DNA of 19,250 nt from NCBI GenBank assembly GCA_945869365.1, contig CAMBOW010000029.1, positions 1 through 19,250 on the forward strand, written 5' to 3'. Shown here one piece after another: positions 6,721-13,898 of this stretch (position 1 is its first letter; each line of letters starts with the position of its first letter). This DNA is from Flavobacterium psychrophilum. GTDB lineage: Bacteria; Bacteroidota; Bacteroidia; Flavobacteriales; Flavobacteriaceae. The notes beneath the pieces were generated by a model, which was given only the letters and a program-made list of their open reading frames with translations, had not been told where the DNA came from and did no database searches. The position numbers and the translations under genes were made by a program.

Positions 6721-7764
6721 TTGAATACAAAAAAAATCATCTACATCTTTTGTGCCCTAGTTGTAATGGCTTTGGCAGTTTACGGCATTTATTTGTACCG
6801 AACCATATTTGCCTCTAACACCAAATTTTCTGCAGCTGAGGTGTATGTCACCATTCCCACGGGCTCAACCTATGAGCAGGCAAAAGCCGCAGTCGCTCCC
6901 TTTGTAGAAGATGTGGCCAAATTTGATCAAGTGGCGCATAAAAAATCATATTCCACTAGAAAAGATAAAGCCGGACGGTTCTTGATTAAAAAAGGAATGA
7001 ACAGCAACGAGATCGTAAATGCGTTGCGCCAAAACATTCCCGTAAAATTATCCTTTAATAATCAGGAACGTTTGGAAAACTTTGCAGGACGCATCGGGGC
7101 CCAATTAGAAGCCGATAGTTTGTCGGTGTTGAATGCTTGTTTAGATTCCCAATTTTTGGCCCAAAATGGCTTGAACAAAAACAATGTGTTGTCCATTTTT
7201 ATTCCAAACTCCTACGAGTTTTTTTGGAATACCTCGGCCGAAGTATTTCGGGATAAAATGCTGAAAGAATACCAAAAATTTTGGACAAAAGTCCGTTTAG
7301 AACAAGCCAAAAAATTACAGCTTAATCCAGAAGAGGTTATTGCTTTGGCTTCTATCGTGCACAAAGAAACGGTAAAAGCTGATGAACGTCCTGTAGTGGC
7401 TGGCGTATACCTGAATCGCCTGCAAAAAGGCATAAAATTAGAAGCTGATCCAACGGTAATTTATGCAGTAAAAGCGGTTTCGAATGATTTTAATCAAGTC
7501 ATCAAACGCGTGTTGTATAAAGATTTAGAAACCAATTCGCTATATAACACTTACAAATTCAATGGCTTGCCTCCCGGACCCATTGCCATGCCCGATATTT
7601 CAGCCATTGATGCAGTTCTTAATCCGGCGCAGCACAACTACATTTATTTTTGTGCGAGCGTAACCCGTTTTGGGTACCACGAATTTGCCGTTACTGCTGC
7701 TCAACACGAAGTAAACCGCCAAAAATATGTGGCTTGGGTGAGTGCTCAAGGCATCAAACGCTAA
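6721..7764 (+). CDS. mltG: Endolytic murein transglycosylase MltG (YceG family)
   Basis: MltG is an inner-membrane enzyme that cuts nascent peptidoglycan glycan strands and is thought to set their length. The 347-residue product has one N-terminal membrane anchor (about residues 5-25), a LysM-like region, and the YceG catalytic domain. In that domain SIVHKET holds the expected catalytic Glu216, followed by DERPVVAGVYLNRL, LEADPTVIYAV and the LPPGPIAMPDISAIDAVLNP signature. The start is a TTG: an in-frame stop (the preceding gene's own TAA) lies nine bases before it, and the next ATG would delete half of the membrane anchor. No Shine-Dalgarno is visible. It lies nine bases after the GNAT gene and three before the DUF2279 gene, so it is probably in the dapF operon. 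Confidence 0.94.
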   Translation: MNTKKIIYIFCALVVMALAVYGIYLYRTIFASNTKFSAAEVYVTIPTGSTYEQAKAAVAPFVEDVAKFDQVAHKKSYSTRKDKAGRFLIKKGMNSNEIVNALRQNIPVKLSFNNQERLENFAGRIGAQLEADSLSVLNACLDSQFLAQNGLNKNNVLSIFIPNSYEFFWNTSAEVFRDKMLKEYQKFWTKVRLEQAKKLQLNPEEVIALASIVHKETVKADERPVVAGVYLNRLQKGIKLEADPTVIYAVKAVSNDFNQVIKRVLYKDLETNSLYNTYKFNGLPPGPIAMPDISAIDAVLNPAQHNYIYFCASVTRFGYHEFAVTAAQHEVNRQKYVAWVSAQGIKR

Positions 7765-7767
7765 CGA

Positions 7768-8676
7768 ATGAAATGGGTTTGGCTTGCGTTAGTTTGCGTT
7801 TCGATTGCCTTTCCAGCGCATGCTCAACAGCGGATTGACGCATTTTTAACACCCGCCGATTCCTTGCATATTTCCCGGCGCACAGCTGTAGTGGTTTCAG
7901 AAATCGCACTTTCGGCTACTGCTTTGGTGGGTTTGTCGCAACTCTGGTATGCCGATTATCCGCGTTCCGATTTTCATTTTATAGACGATGCCAACGAATG
8001 GCAACAACTCGACAAAGCGGGCCACGTATTTTCGAGTTATCATTTGGGACGATTCAGTGCCGAAGCTTTGGCTTGGAGCGGCGTTTCTAAAAAAGATCAA
8101 TTGCTGTATGGCGCCACCTATGGCTTTGCTTTTCTTACTGCGGTCGAAGTTTTGGACGGCTATTCGGCTCAATGGGGTGCATCTTGGTCTGATGTGTCGG
8201 CCAATGCTGCTGGTACGGCGCTCTATGTCTCGCAAGAATTGTGCTGGAACGAGCAGCGAATTATTCCAAAATATTCGTTTCACACTACCGCTTATGCAGC
8301 ACAACGTCCGGATCTATTGGGATCTTCTTTGCCAGAACAACTGCTCAAAGACTACAATGGCCAAACCTATTGGCTTTCGGTTAATGTGCAATCGTTTATA
8401 AAAACCAAATCCATTCCTGCTTGGTTTAATGTCGCGCTGGGCTATGGTGCCGAGGGCATGCTTTCAGCGGATGAATTATCTCCTATTTCGAGTTTGTCGC
8501 CCACTACGCGTACGCGACAATTTTATTTCAGTTTGGACATAGATTTGTCTAGAATTAAAACCAAATCGCATCTTGTCAAGACTATTTGCTCGGTTTTTAA
8601 TACGATCAAAATTCCAGCTCCTACCATTGAATTTGGGACTTCGGGTGTGTTAATAGTCCATCCATTCTATTTTTAG
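7768..8676 (+). CDS. DUF2279 (YfiM-like) exported envelope protein
   Basis: The 302-residue product belongs to the DUF2279 family, which has no established function. It has a clear signal peptide with likely cleavage after AHA at residue 19. The body carries the family hallmarks: QLDKAGHVFSSYHLGRF, a following YGATYGFAFLTAVEVLDGYS, and WSDVSANAAGTALYVSQ. These histidine- and acid-bearing amphipathic stretches may form an outer-membrane or periplasmic helical core. It sits three bases after mltG, so co-expression is likely and a role in envelope biogenesis is a reasonable inference only. No lipobox cysteine is visible, unlike some lipoprotein members. No clear terminator follows, and the next gene has its own candidate promoter. 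Confidence 0.87.
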   Translation: MKWVWLALVCVSIAFPAHAQQRIDAFLTPADSLHISRRTAVVVSEIALSATALVGLSQLWYADYPRSDFHFIDDANEWQQLDKAGHVFSSYHLGRFSAEALAWSGVSKKDQLLYGATYGFAFLTAVEVLDGYSAQWGASWSDVSANAAGTALYVSQELCWNEQRIIPKYSFHTTAYAAQRPDLLGSSLPEQLLKDYNGQTYWLSVNVQSFIKTKSIPAWFNVALGYGAEGMLSADELSPISSLSPTTRTRQFYFSLDIDLSRIKTKSHLVKTICSVFNTIKIPAPTIEFGTSGVLIVHPFYF

Positions 8677-8718
8677 AAAAGTTTAACTAATTGATATTCA
8701 GATTCATACTATTTATTG

Positions 8719-8726
8719 TATATTTG
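8719..8726 (+). promoter_or_regulatory. Candidate -7 box for the lysozyme-like gene
   Basis: TATATTTG is a perfect TAnnTTTG box 46 bases before the ATG at 8773. A TTG at 8691-8693 lies 25 bases upstream, slightly farther than usual. It argues against the in-frame TTG at 8716 as the start. Confidence 0.45.
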
Positions 8727-8772
8727 GCCCGTAGAAATTTCTCGTGGTGACAGCAGAGAAGAAAAACAATTT

Positions 8773-9408
8773 ATGATAAAAAGATGGGCATTAATCACCG
8801 TAGTCTTTGTAACAATTCTCTATTTTACTTCTGGGTTTAATACATTTATTCCAACCCGAAATTACTCCAAATCTGAACTAATTAAGTCACAATCCACTTA
8901 CTTATTTCCCTCCCTCAATCCACACGCATACCAAATTTTAAGCACACCCTATACGGCTAAGTATTTTATTGGCTTTAAGGAAGCGTTGGCATTCAAAGAA
9001 TCTCAAGGTAAATATCGCAAAATCAACTCGTTGGGTTATATGGGCAAGTACCAATTTGGGGCAGAAACCCTTCGAGAAATTGGCATTTACAATCACCAAT
9101 ATTTTTTGCAAAACCCCATTCTTCAAGAACAAGCATTTTTGGTTTTGTTGGCTAAAAACAAATGGGATTTAAAAGATGAAATTGACACCTTTGCTGGAAA
9201 AATAATTACTGGTGTCTGCATAACCGAATCAGGAATTTTGGCCGCAGCCCATTTGGGTGGCGTTCGCTCTGTAAAACGGTTTTTGTATAGCCAAGGGAAA
9301 CGCAAGTGCAGAGATCAATATGGGTCAAGTGTACGCTCTTATATGCGCGATTTTGGTGGTTTCGAAACGGCTTGCATCGTAGCAAAAAACAACCCTAAAG
9401 TAAAGTAA
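8773..9408 (+). CDS. Lysozyme-like (lytic transglycosylase-type) exported protein
   Basis: A 211-residue protein with an N-terminal hydrophobic segment (residues 5-22), so exported or inner-membrane anchored. The middle resembles the lysozyme-fold transglycosylases: LAFKESQGKY with a probable catalytic Glu76, then NSLGYMGKYQFG (85-96) and AAHLGGVRSVKRFL (157-170), the last matching the usual AH-x-GG-x4 motif. It would cut the glycan backbone of peptidoglycan. No LysM or other wall-binding domain is present and there are about 50 residues between anchor and domain. The start is the ATG at 8773; an in-frame TTG at 8716 would place the hydrophobic segment 19 residues in and coincides with the promoter box. 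It stands behind the dapF-mltG run but seems separately transcribed. Exact enzyme class is uncertain. Confidence 0.82.
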   Translation: MIKRWALITVVFVTILYFTSGFNTFIPTRNYSKSELIKSQSTYLFPSLNPHAYQILSTPYTAKYFIGFKEALAFKESQGKYRKINSLGYMGKYQFGAETLREIGIYNHQYFLQNPILQEQAFLVLLAKNKWDLKDEIDTFAGKIITGVCITESGILAAAHLGGVRSVKRFLYSQGKRKCRDQYGSSVRSYMRDFGGFETACIVAKNNPKVK

Positions 9409-9424
9409 TCACAATTTTATAGTA

Positions 9425-9460
9425 AAAAATGCCTGTTTGTTTTGCAAACGGGCTTTTTTA
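9425..9460. terminator. Bidirectional terminator between convergent genes
   Basis: The stem GCCTGTTTG / CAAACGGGC (one T-G wobble) is flanked by six A on the left and six T on the right, so both strands end in a T tract. The right side overlaps the stop codon of the methyltransferase gene at 9458-9460. Confidence 0.9.
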
Positions 9461-10180
9461 CATGCGGTGAATAATAAAAATAGTAGGCCGGTTATGCAAA
9501 TCTATTTTTACTTTTTTCCAGTCTTGCACGCGCATCGTTTTGATGTATTCGGAAGGCAAGGTAATGTCGCAGGCAATGCACAAAAACGTATTGGGTTGCA
9601 GACATTGCAGCAAATCGTCTACTAGTTTATTGTTTCGGTAGGGCGTTTCGATAAACAGTTGGGACTGATTTTTGTCTTGAGCCAGTCGTTCCAATTGTTT
9701 AAGCGCCGCTTTTTTCTCTGATTTTTCAATAGGTAAGTAGCCGTTAAATGCAAAACTTTGGCCGTTCATTCCCGAAGCCATCAATGCCAAGGTTATAGAA
9801 GACGGACCTACCAAAGGCACTACAGTAATCCCTTTTTCGTGGGCTAATTTCACAATCACAGCACCCGGATCGGCAATCCCAGGACAACCGGCTTCGCTCA
9901 TGAGTCCCATGTTTTTTCCTTCTAGACAGGCTTGAATCATTCCGTTATGTTCGCTAACTTGAGTGTGTTTGTTTAAGGAAAATAAGCACAAGTTGGCCTG
10001 CACTTTTTCTGGATATATTCTTTTAATGAATTTGCGCGCTGTTTTTTCGTTTTCTACAATGTAATCGTCTAGCAATTCGATGGTTCGTTTCACCGTGTAG
10101 GGCAAAACAGCCAACGGATCGCATTCGCCCAAGGTGGTTGGAATGAGATATAATTTTCCTTTTGGTGCGCTGGAATTCAT
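9458..10180 (-). CDS. RsmI-like SAM-dependent methyltransferase (tetrapyrrole methylase fold)
   Basis: A 240-residue cytoplasmic methyltransferase of the COG0313 group, related to RsmI, which 2'-O-methylates C1402 of 16S rRNA. It has KLYLIPTTLGE at the start, GLMSEAGCPGIADPGA in the middle (the counterpart of ISDAGTPLISDPG in RsmI), and VVPLVGPSSITLALMASGMNG, the SAM-binding loop. It differs from classical RsmI in the first motif, and Bacteroidota often carry a second, true RsmI elsewhere, so I withhold the symbol. The gene directly abuts the phosphatase gene upstream (zero spacing) and is third in the dnaA cluster. Its stop codon lies in the arm of a bidirectional terminator. Fold is secure; the RNA target is not. 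Confidence 0.87.
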   Translation of the reverse strand: MNSSAPKGKLYLIPTTLGECDPLAVLPYTVKRTIELLDDYIVENEKTARKFIKRIYPEKVQANLCLFSLNKHTQVSEHNGMIQACLEGKNMGLMSEAGCPGIADPGAVIVKLAHEKGITVVPLVGPSSITLALMASGMNGQSFAFNGYLPIEKSEKKAALKQLERLAQDKNQSQLFIETPYRNNKLVDDLLQCLQPNTFLCIACDITLPSEYIKTMRVQDWKKVKIDLHNRPTIFIIHRM

Positions 10181-10651
10181 TTAGTAGGGATGGTTTTGTA
10201 TCAGTCGTTGGGCCAAAACTTCACAAGCCTGGTCGAGCATTTGGTATACTTGTTCGAAACCATTAGCCAAACCGTAATACGGATCGGGTACATCGACATT
10301 TTCGCCGGGAAATAACTCATTCAAGAGGAGTTGCACTTTTTGTTTGTGTTCGGCAGATGGTGCCAATTGAATTACGTGCTCGTAATTGGATTGATCCATC
10401 ACAAAAATGTAGTCAAACTGATCATAAAAAGCAGCAGTAAACTGTTGGCCTCGTTGTTTGCTGATATCGAGTCCGTTTTTCTTGGCTACGGCAACCGATC
10501 GATCATCGGGTTTTTTGCCAATATGCCAATTTCCTGTTCCAGCCGAATCAACTATAAAATTGGACGAGTGCAATTTGGATTGTAAAATTCCTTCTGCTAA
10601 CGGCGACCGGCAAATATTGCCAAGACAAACCATCACAATTCGTACGGGCAT
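10181..10651 (-). CDS. Low-molecular-weight protein-tyrosine phosphatase
   Basis: A 156-residue cysteine phosphatase of the low-molecular-weight family, related to arsenate reductases. The P-loop C-x5-R is CLGNICRS at residues 9-16, close to the N-terminus as in all members. The general acid is Asp123 in DPYYG. The VDSAGTGNWHIGKKPDDRS segment is the usual family core. Members dephosphorylate tyrosine-phosphorylated proteins, often in exopolysaccharide control, but no tyrosine kinase or polysaccharide genes are in the window. It lies two bases downstream of dnaA and abuts the methyltransferase gene, an arrangement I recall from Flavobacterium chromosomes, so it is probably in the dnaA operon. 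Confidence 0.94.
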   Translation of the reverse strand: MPVRIVMVCLGNICRSPLAEGILQSKLHSSNFIVDSAGTGNWHIGKKPDDRSVAVAKKNGLDISKQRGQQFTAAFYDQFDYIFVMDQSNYEHVIQLAPSAEHKQKVQLLLNELFPGENVDVPDPYYGLANGFEQVYQMLDQACEVLAQRLIQNHPY

Positions 10652-10653
10652 GT

Positions 10654-12081
10654 TTAGAGAGATAATTTTTTGTTGATGTCCTCAACAAATTTCTTGAATT
10701 GTTTATCGGTTGACACCAAATTGTCCACGGTTTTGCAAGCGTGTAAAACGGTCGCGTGGTCGCGGTCGCCTATTTGTGAGCCAATGTTCGCCAAAGAAGC
10801 CTTGGTGAATTTTTTGGCAAAAAACATGGCCAATTGACGGGCTTGCACCACATGACGTTTGCGGGTTTTGGACTGCAAGGTGTCGATATCTAATTGGAAA
10901 TAATCGGATACAATTTTTTGGATATAATCGATAGAGATTTCGCGTTTCACGTTTTTCACAAATTTCTCTACCACGTGTTTGGCCAAATCAATGGTCACTT
11001 CTTTTTTGTTGAAGGAGGATTGAGCAATCAACGAAATGATGGCGCCTTCTAACTCACGTACATTGGTTTTGATGTTGCGGGCCACATATTCGATGATTTC
11101 ATCGGGCATCTCTACACCGTCGCGGTACAAGATGTTTTTCAAGATCGAAATACGGGTTTCGTAATCGGGTTGGTGTAACTCGGCTGACAGTCCCCATTTG
11201 AAGCGCGACAACAAGCGTTGCTCGATGTCTTGCATATCTACTGGAGCTTTGTCAGAGGTAAGGATGACTTGCTTGCCGTTTTGATGCAAGTAATTAAATA
11301 TGTGGAAAAACACATCTTGGGTTCCGGTTTTGCCCGAAAGGAATTGCACGTCGTCAATGATCAACACATCGATCAATTGATAGAAGTGAATGAAATCGTT
11401 TCGGTTGTTTTTCTTCACCGAATCAATGTATTGTTGGGTGAAAATTTCAGCAGAGATATACAATACTGTTTTTTCAGGGTACTTGTCTTTTATTTCAACC
11501 CCAATGGCATGAGCCAAGTGGGTTTTTCCTAATCCTACACCGCCAAAAATTAACAGTGGATTGAACGATGTTCCACCAGGTTTATTGGCCACTGCCATAC
11601 CTGCCGAACGAGCCAATCGGTTGGAATCACCTTCTAGGAAATTATCAAAACTGTAATTGGCATTCAGTTGGGATTCGATTTTTAGATTGCGAATGCCTGG
11701 TATTATGAATGGATTTTTTAATTCGGGGTTGAGGTTTTTGAACGGAGCATCAACTTCTTGCGGTTTCATCGAGCTGCGGTGTGCACTAGGCAATTGCTCG
11801 GTGAAAGGTATTTTGTTGCCGTAGGTGTTTTCCATATTGATTTTGTAAATCAACTGGGCGTTGGTACCTAGTTCTTTGGTGAGTGCAACTTTGAGTAATT
11901 TAACATAATGCTCTTCCAGCCATTCGTAGAAAAATTTACTAGGGACTTGAATGTATAAAGCATTGTCAGCAAGCTTCACTGATTTTATCGGCTCAAACCA
12001 AGTTTTGTAGGCTTGATCAGAGATGTTGTCCTTTATAAATAAAAGACAGTTTTCCCATACCGATTGTACAGTTTTGCTCAT
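10654..12081 (-). CDS. dnaA: Chromosomal replication initiator protein DnaA
   Basis: DnaA binds DnaA boxes at oriC and opens the DNA in its ATP form. The 475-residue product has the N-terminal interaction domain (about 1-85), a linker, then the AAA+ domain from about 142 (NYSFDNFLEGDSN). Walker A is GGVGLGKT (180-187), Walker B is VLIIDDVQF (239-247), and SRFKWG carries the arginine at 293. Domain IV ends with the DnaA signature GDRDHATVLHACKTV (438-452). Length and all motifs are normal. The ATG at 12081 is preceded by a highly AT-rich divergent region with one DnaA-box-like site, which may serve autoregulation. It leads the dnaA-phosphatase-methyltransferase cluster. Identification is secure. 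Confidence 0.98.
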   Translation of the reverse strand: MSKTVQSVWENCLLFIKDNISDQAYKTWFEPIKSVKLADNALYIQVPSKFFYEWLEEHYVKLLKVALTKELGTNAQLIYKINMENTYGNKIPFTEQLPSAHRSSMKPQEVDAPFKNLNPELKNPFIIPGIRNLKIESQLNANYSFDNFLEGDSNRLARSAGMAVANKPGGTSFNPLLIFGGVGLGKTHLAHAIGVEIKDKYPEKTVLYISAEIFTQQYIDSVKKNNRNDFIHFYQLIDVLIIDDVQFLSGKTGTQDVFFHIFNYLHQNGKQVILTSDKAPVDMQDIEQRLLSRFKWGLSAELHQPDYETRISILKNILYRDGVEMPDEIIEYVARNIKTNVRELEGAIISLIAQSSFNKKEVTIDLAKHVVEKFVKNVKREISIDYIQKIVSDYFQLDIDTLQSKTRKRHVVQARQLAMFFAKKFTKASLANIGSQIGDRDHATVLHACKTVDNLVSTDKQFKKFVEDINKKLSL

Positions 12082-12278
12082 AAATTTGGTTAAATTTGTG
12101 TTTTTATTTTTAGGTTATTCTACAAGAAAAACAGATAGTTTGTTCTTGTTTTTTGGGTTAACAAATATGTGAACAAAAATCGTTAAAAAAAAATATTTTT
12201 CAAGTTGATTATTAAAAAATATTATTGTATAAGAATTAAAATTTACATTTTTTTAACCTCAATTTAATCTAAAGTTTT
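12082..12278. promoter_or_regulatory. AT-rich divergent regulatory region between dnaA and ybgC-like gene
   Basis: This 197-bp gap is markedly AT-rich, especially 12181-12270, with long A and T runs. TGTGAACAA at 12168-12176 reads TTGTTCACA on the minus strand, one mismatch from the DnaA box TTATNCACA. It is also one arm of an imperfect inverted repeat, GTTAACA-AATA-TGTGAAC. TACATTTT at 12244-12251 is a near match to a -7 box for the plus-strand gene. It must hold both promoters; an origin role is possible but not shown. Confidence 0.5.
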
Positions 12279-12677
12279 ATGTCTTTTCATCAAATTCAAG
12301 TCCGGGTTCGTTATTCAGAAACCGATCAAATGGGCGTAGTTTATCACGGAAATTATATTCCCTATTTTGAAATTGGCCGGGTGGAATGGTTACGGAATAA
12401 AGGGGTTTCCTACAAAAGCTTGGAAGAAAGTGGCATTGCTTTGCCGATTGTTTCGATGACTGTCAATTATAAAAAACCCGCTCGTTATGACGACCTGCTC
12501 ACCGTGAAAACTACATTTAAGCAATACAGTTCGGTAAAGATCGAATTTGATTGTGAGATTTGGAGCGCCGAAAATGAGTTGTTAACAACGGCTCAATTTA
12601 TATTGGTCTTTGTAGATATCAAATTGGGTAAAGCGATCATTCCTCCCGCTGATCTTTTGGCTATCATTTCTACTTAA
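12279..12677 (+). CDS. YbgC-type acyl-CoA thioesterase (4HBT hotdog fold)
   Basis: A 132-residue hotdog-fold thioesterase of the YbgC / 4-hydroxybenzoyl-CoA thioesterase family, which hydrolyses acyl-CoA thioesters in the cytoplasm. The signature RYSETDQMGVVYHGNYIPYF includes the catalytic Asp16 and the following MGVVYHGNY helix cap. The next part, FEIGRVEWLRNKGVSYKSLE, is also typical. Length is normal. In other phyla ybgC sits with tol-pal, but here it stands alone between dnaA and yigZ. Its stop is separated by only one base from the stop of the convergent yigZ gene, with no terminator between them. Substrate chain length is unknown, and I leave out the symbol because several hotdog paralogues fit. 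Confidence 0.93.
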   Translation: MSFHQIQVRVRYSETDQMGVVYHGNYIPYFEIGRVEWLRNKGVSYKSLEESGIALPIVSMTVNYKKPARYDDLLTVKTTFKQYSSVKIEFDCEIWSAENELLTTAQFILVFVDIKLGKAIIPPADLLAIIST

Positions 12678-12678
12678 T

Positions 12679-13290
12679 TTACGGCCTTTTTTTTAGGTTA
12701 ATCTCGTATAGATTTTCAAAAGCGGCTAGCAAATTGTCTTCTTTGCTTTTGCGAGTTGCAAGTGCAATTTCGCATTGCATATCCATTTTTTGGGATAGAA
12801 TTTCCAAGTTTTTTTCTTTGATTACCCGCATTACTTTATTTAAATGTGCGTAATCAAATTGGGCTACATACACCACATCGATTGTTTTTTCTACTATAAT
12901 GGCCGATTCTAAACTGAGTTGGGCGGCCGTTTTGTAGGCGCTGATTAATCCGCCCACGCCCAATTTTACGCCACCAAAATAACGTACAATCACTAGCAAC
13001 ACATTGGTAATTCCAAACGACAACAATTGTCCGTAAATAGGCATGCCTGCACTGCCGCTTGGCTCGCCGTCGTCGTTGGCGCGGTAGGTAATTTGTTCGG
13101 CACCCAATTGGTAGGCATAACAAAAATGAACTGCGTTGGGATGCTGTTTGCGAAGCAAGAAAAGAATTGGTTTCACTTCGTCCTCAGCGGTAATCGGGTA
13201 GGCGTAACCCAAAAACCTGCTATTTTTTTCTTTAAACAACAGTTCTTGGGTCGCTTCGGCTAATGTTTTATAGGTGTCGAGTATTTGCAA
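12679..13290 (-). CDS. yigZ: YigZ / IMPACT family protein
   Basis: A 203-residue member of the IMPACT (UPF0029) family. The N-terminal domain has KEKNSRFLGYAYP and the family signature DDGEPSGSAGMPI (73-85), followed by VRYFGGVKLGVGGLISAY (102-119). The C-terminal part is the small EF-G-like domain of YigZ. Bacterial members lack a settled function; eukaryotic IMPACT modulates translation control through Gcn2 regulation. The start is a TTG at 13288-13290; the conserved opening LDTYKT begins four residues later, and there is no ATG that would keep it. It lies five bases downstream of the HAD gene and is last in the ribD group. Confidence 0.93.
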   Translation of the reverse strand: MQILDTYKTLAEATQELLFKEKNSRFLGYAYPITAEDEVKPILFLLRKQHPNAVHFCYAYQLGAEQITYRANDDGEPSGSAGMPIYGQLLSFGITNVLLVIVRYFGGVKLGVGGLISAYKTAAQLSLESAIIVEKTIDVVYVAQFDYAHLNKVMRVIKEKNLEILSQKMDMQCEIALATRKSKEDNLLAAFENLYEINLKKRP

Positions 13291-13295
13291 AAGGC

Positions 13296-13898
13296 TTACA
13301 GTATTTTTTTATCAAACAGTTGCACCACGTCTTCTTGGCCTACATGCAAATTCCAAACAGATAGGCCCAAGGCTGCTGCTGCATCGGTATTTTCTTTTTT
13401 GTCGTCTATAAATAAGGTGTGTTTGGGTTGTAATTCGTGTCTGGCCAATACGGTCTGAAAGCAAACTGGGTCGGGTTTGCGCAAGCCCATCTCATACGAA
13501 AAATAGACCTTTTCAAAACAACTGTAAAAATCTCGAGAGAAGCTCAAGCCCACTTGGTGTTCAAAAAAGCTGATGTGTGTCGCATCGGTGTTGGATAACA
13601 AAAACAAGCGGTAGTTGGGTTTAAGCATTTGCAAAAATTCCAACCGGTACAGCGGAAAGTCGCCAATTATGGTATTCCAGGCCTGGCGAATTTCGAGTAA
13701 TTCAGCCTGTGGCAAATGGGTTTGAAACCCGGAAAGAAAATCCAATTCAGAAATAGCGCCAATTTCGTAGGCCTTGTTTAGTTCTTCTAAATCGGCTGAA
13801 AATTCGGTTAATCCCAGTTGCCGAAATGCTGTTGCTGTGGCCTCTTTGCGCAAATTGACAAAGATGTCGCCAAAATCAAATAGGATGTTCTTGATCAT
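13296..13898 (-). CDS. HAD-superfamily phosphatase, YihX-like
   Basis: A 200-residue haloacid dehalogenase-like hydrolase of subfamily IA. Motif I is NILFDFGDIFVNL with nucleophile Asp8; the residue two places later is Gly10 rather than Asp, as in the YihX glucose-1-phosphatase branch. Motif II is LLSNTDA (Ser102, Asn103), motif III Lys141 in GLRKPDP, motif IV FIDDKKEN (Asp165, Asp166). A helical cap lies between motifs I and II. It overlaps the ribD end by 23 bases, so translation may be coupled. In many bacteria the phosphatase of the riboflavin pathway after RibD is a HAD enzyme, so a role dephosphorylating the pyrimidine intermediate is possible, but that is guilt by association only. Confidence 0.9.
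   Translation of the reverse strand: MIKNILFDFGDIFVNLRKEATATAFRQLGLTEFSADLEELNKAYEIGAISELDFLSGFQTHLPQAELLEIRQAWNTIIGDFPLYRLEFLQMLKPNYRLFLLSNTDATHISFFEHQVGLSFSRDFYSCFEKVYFSYEMGLRKPDPVCFQTVLARHELQPKHTLFIDDKKENTDAAAALGLSVWNLHVGQEDVVQLFDKKIL

Noticed and set aside
8716..8772. Earlier TTG start for the lysozyme-like gene
   Set aside because: It would overlap the candidate promoter and place charged residues before the hydrophobic export segment.
12082..12278. Calling this region oriC outright
   Set aside because: Only one degenerate DnaA-like box is visible, and being next to dnaA does not prove an origin in Bacteroidota.
13296..13898. HAD protein as a dead enzyme because motif I has Gly in place of the second Asp
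   Set aside because: The YihX branch of HAD phosphatases naturally has this form, and all other motif residues are present.
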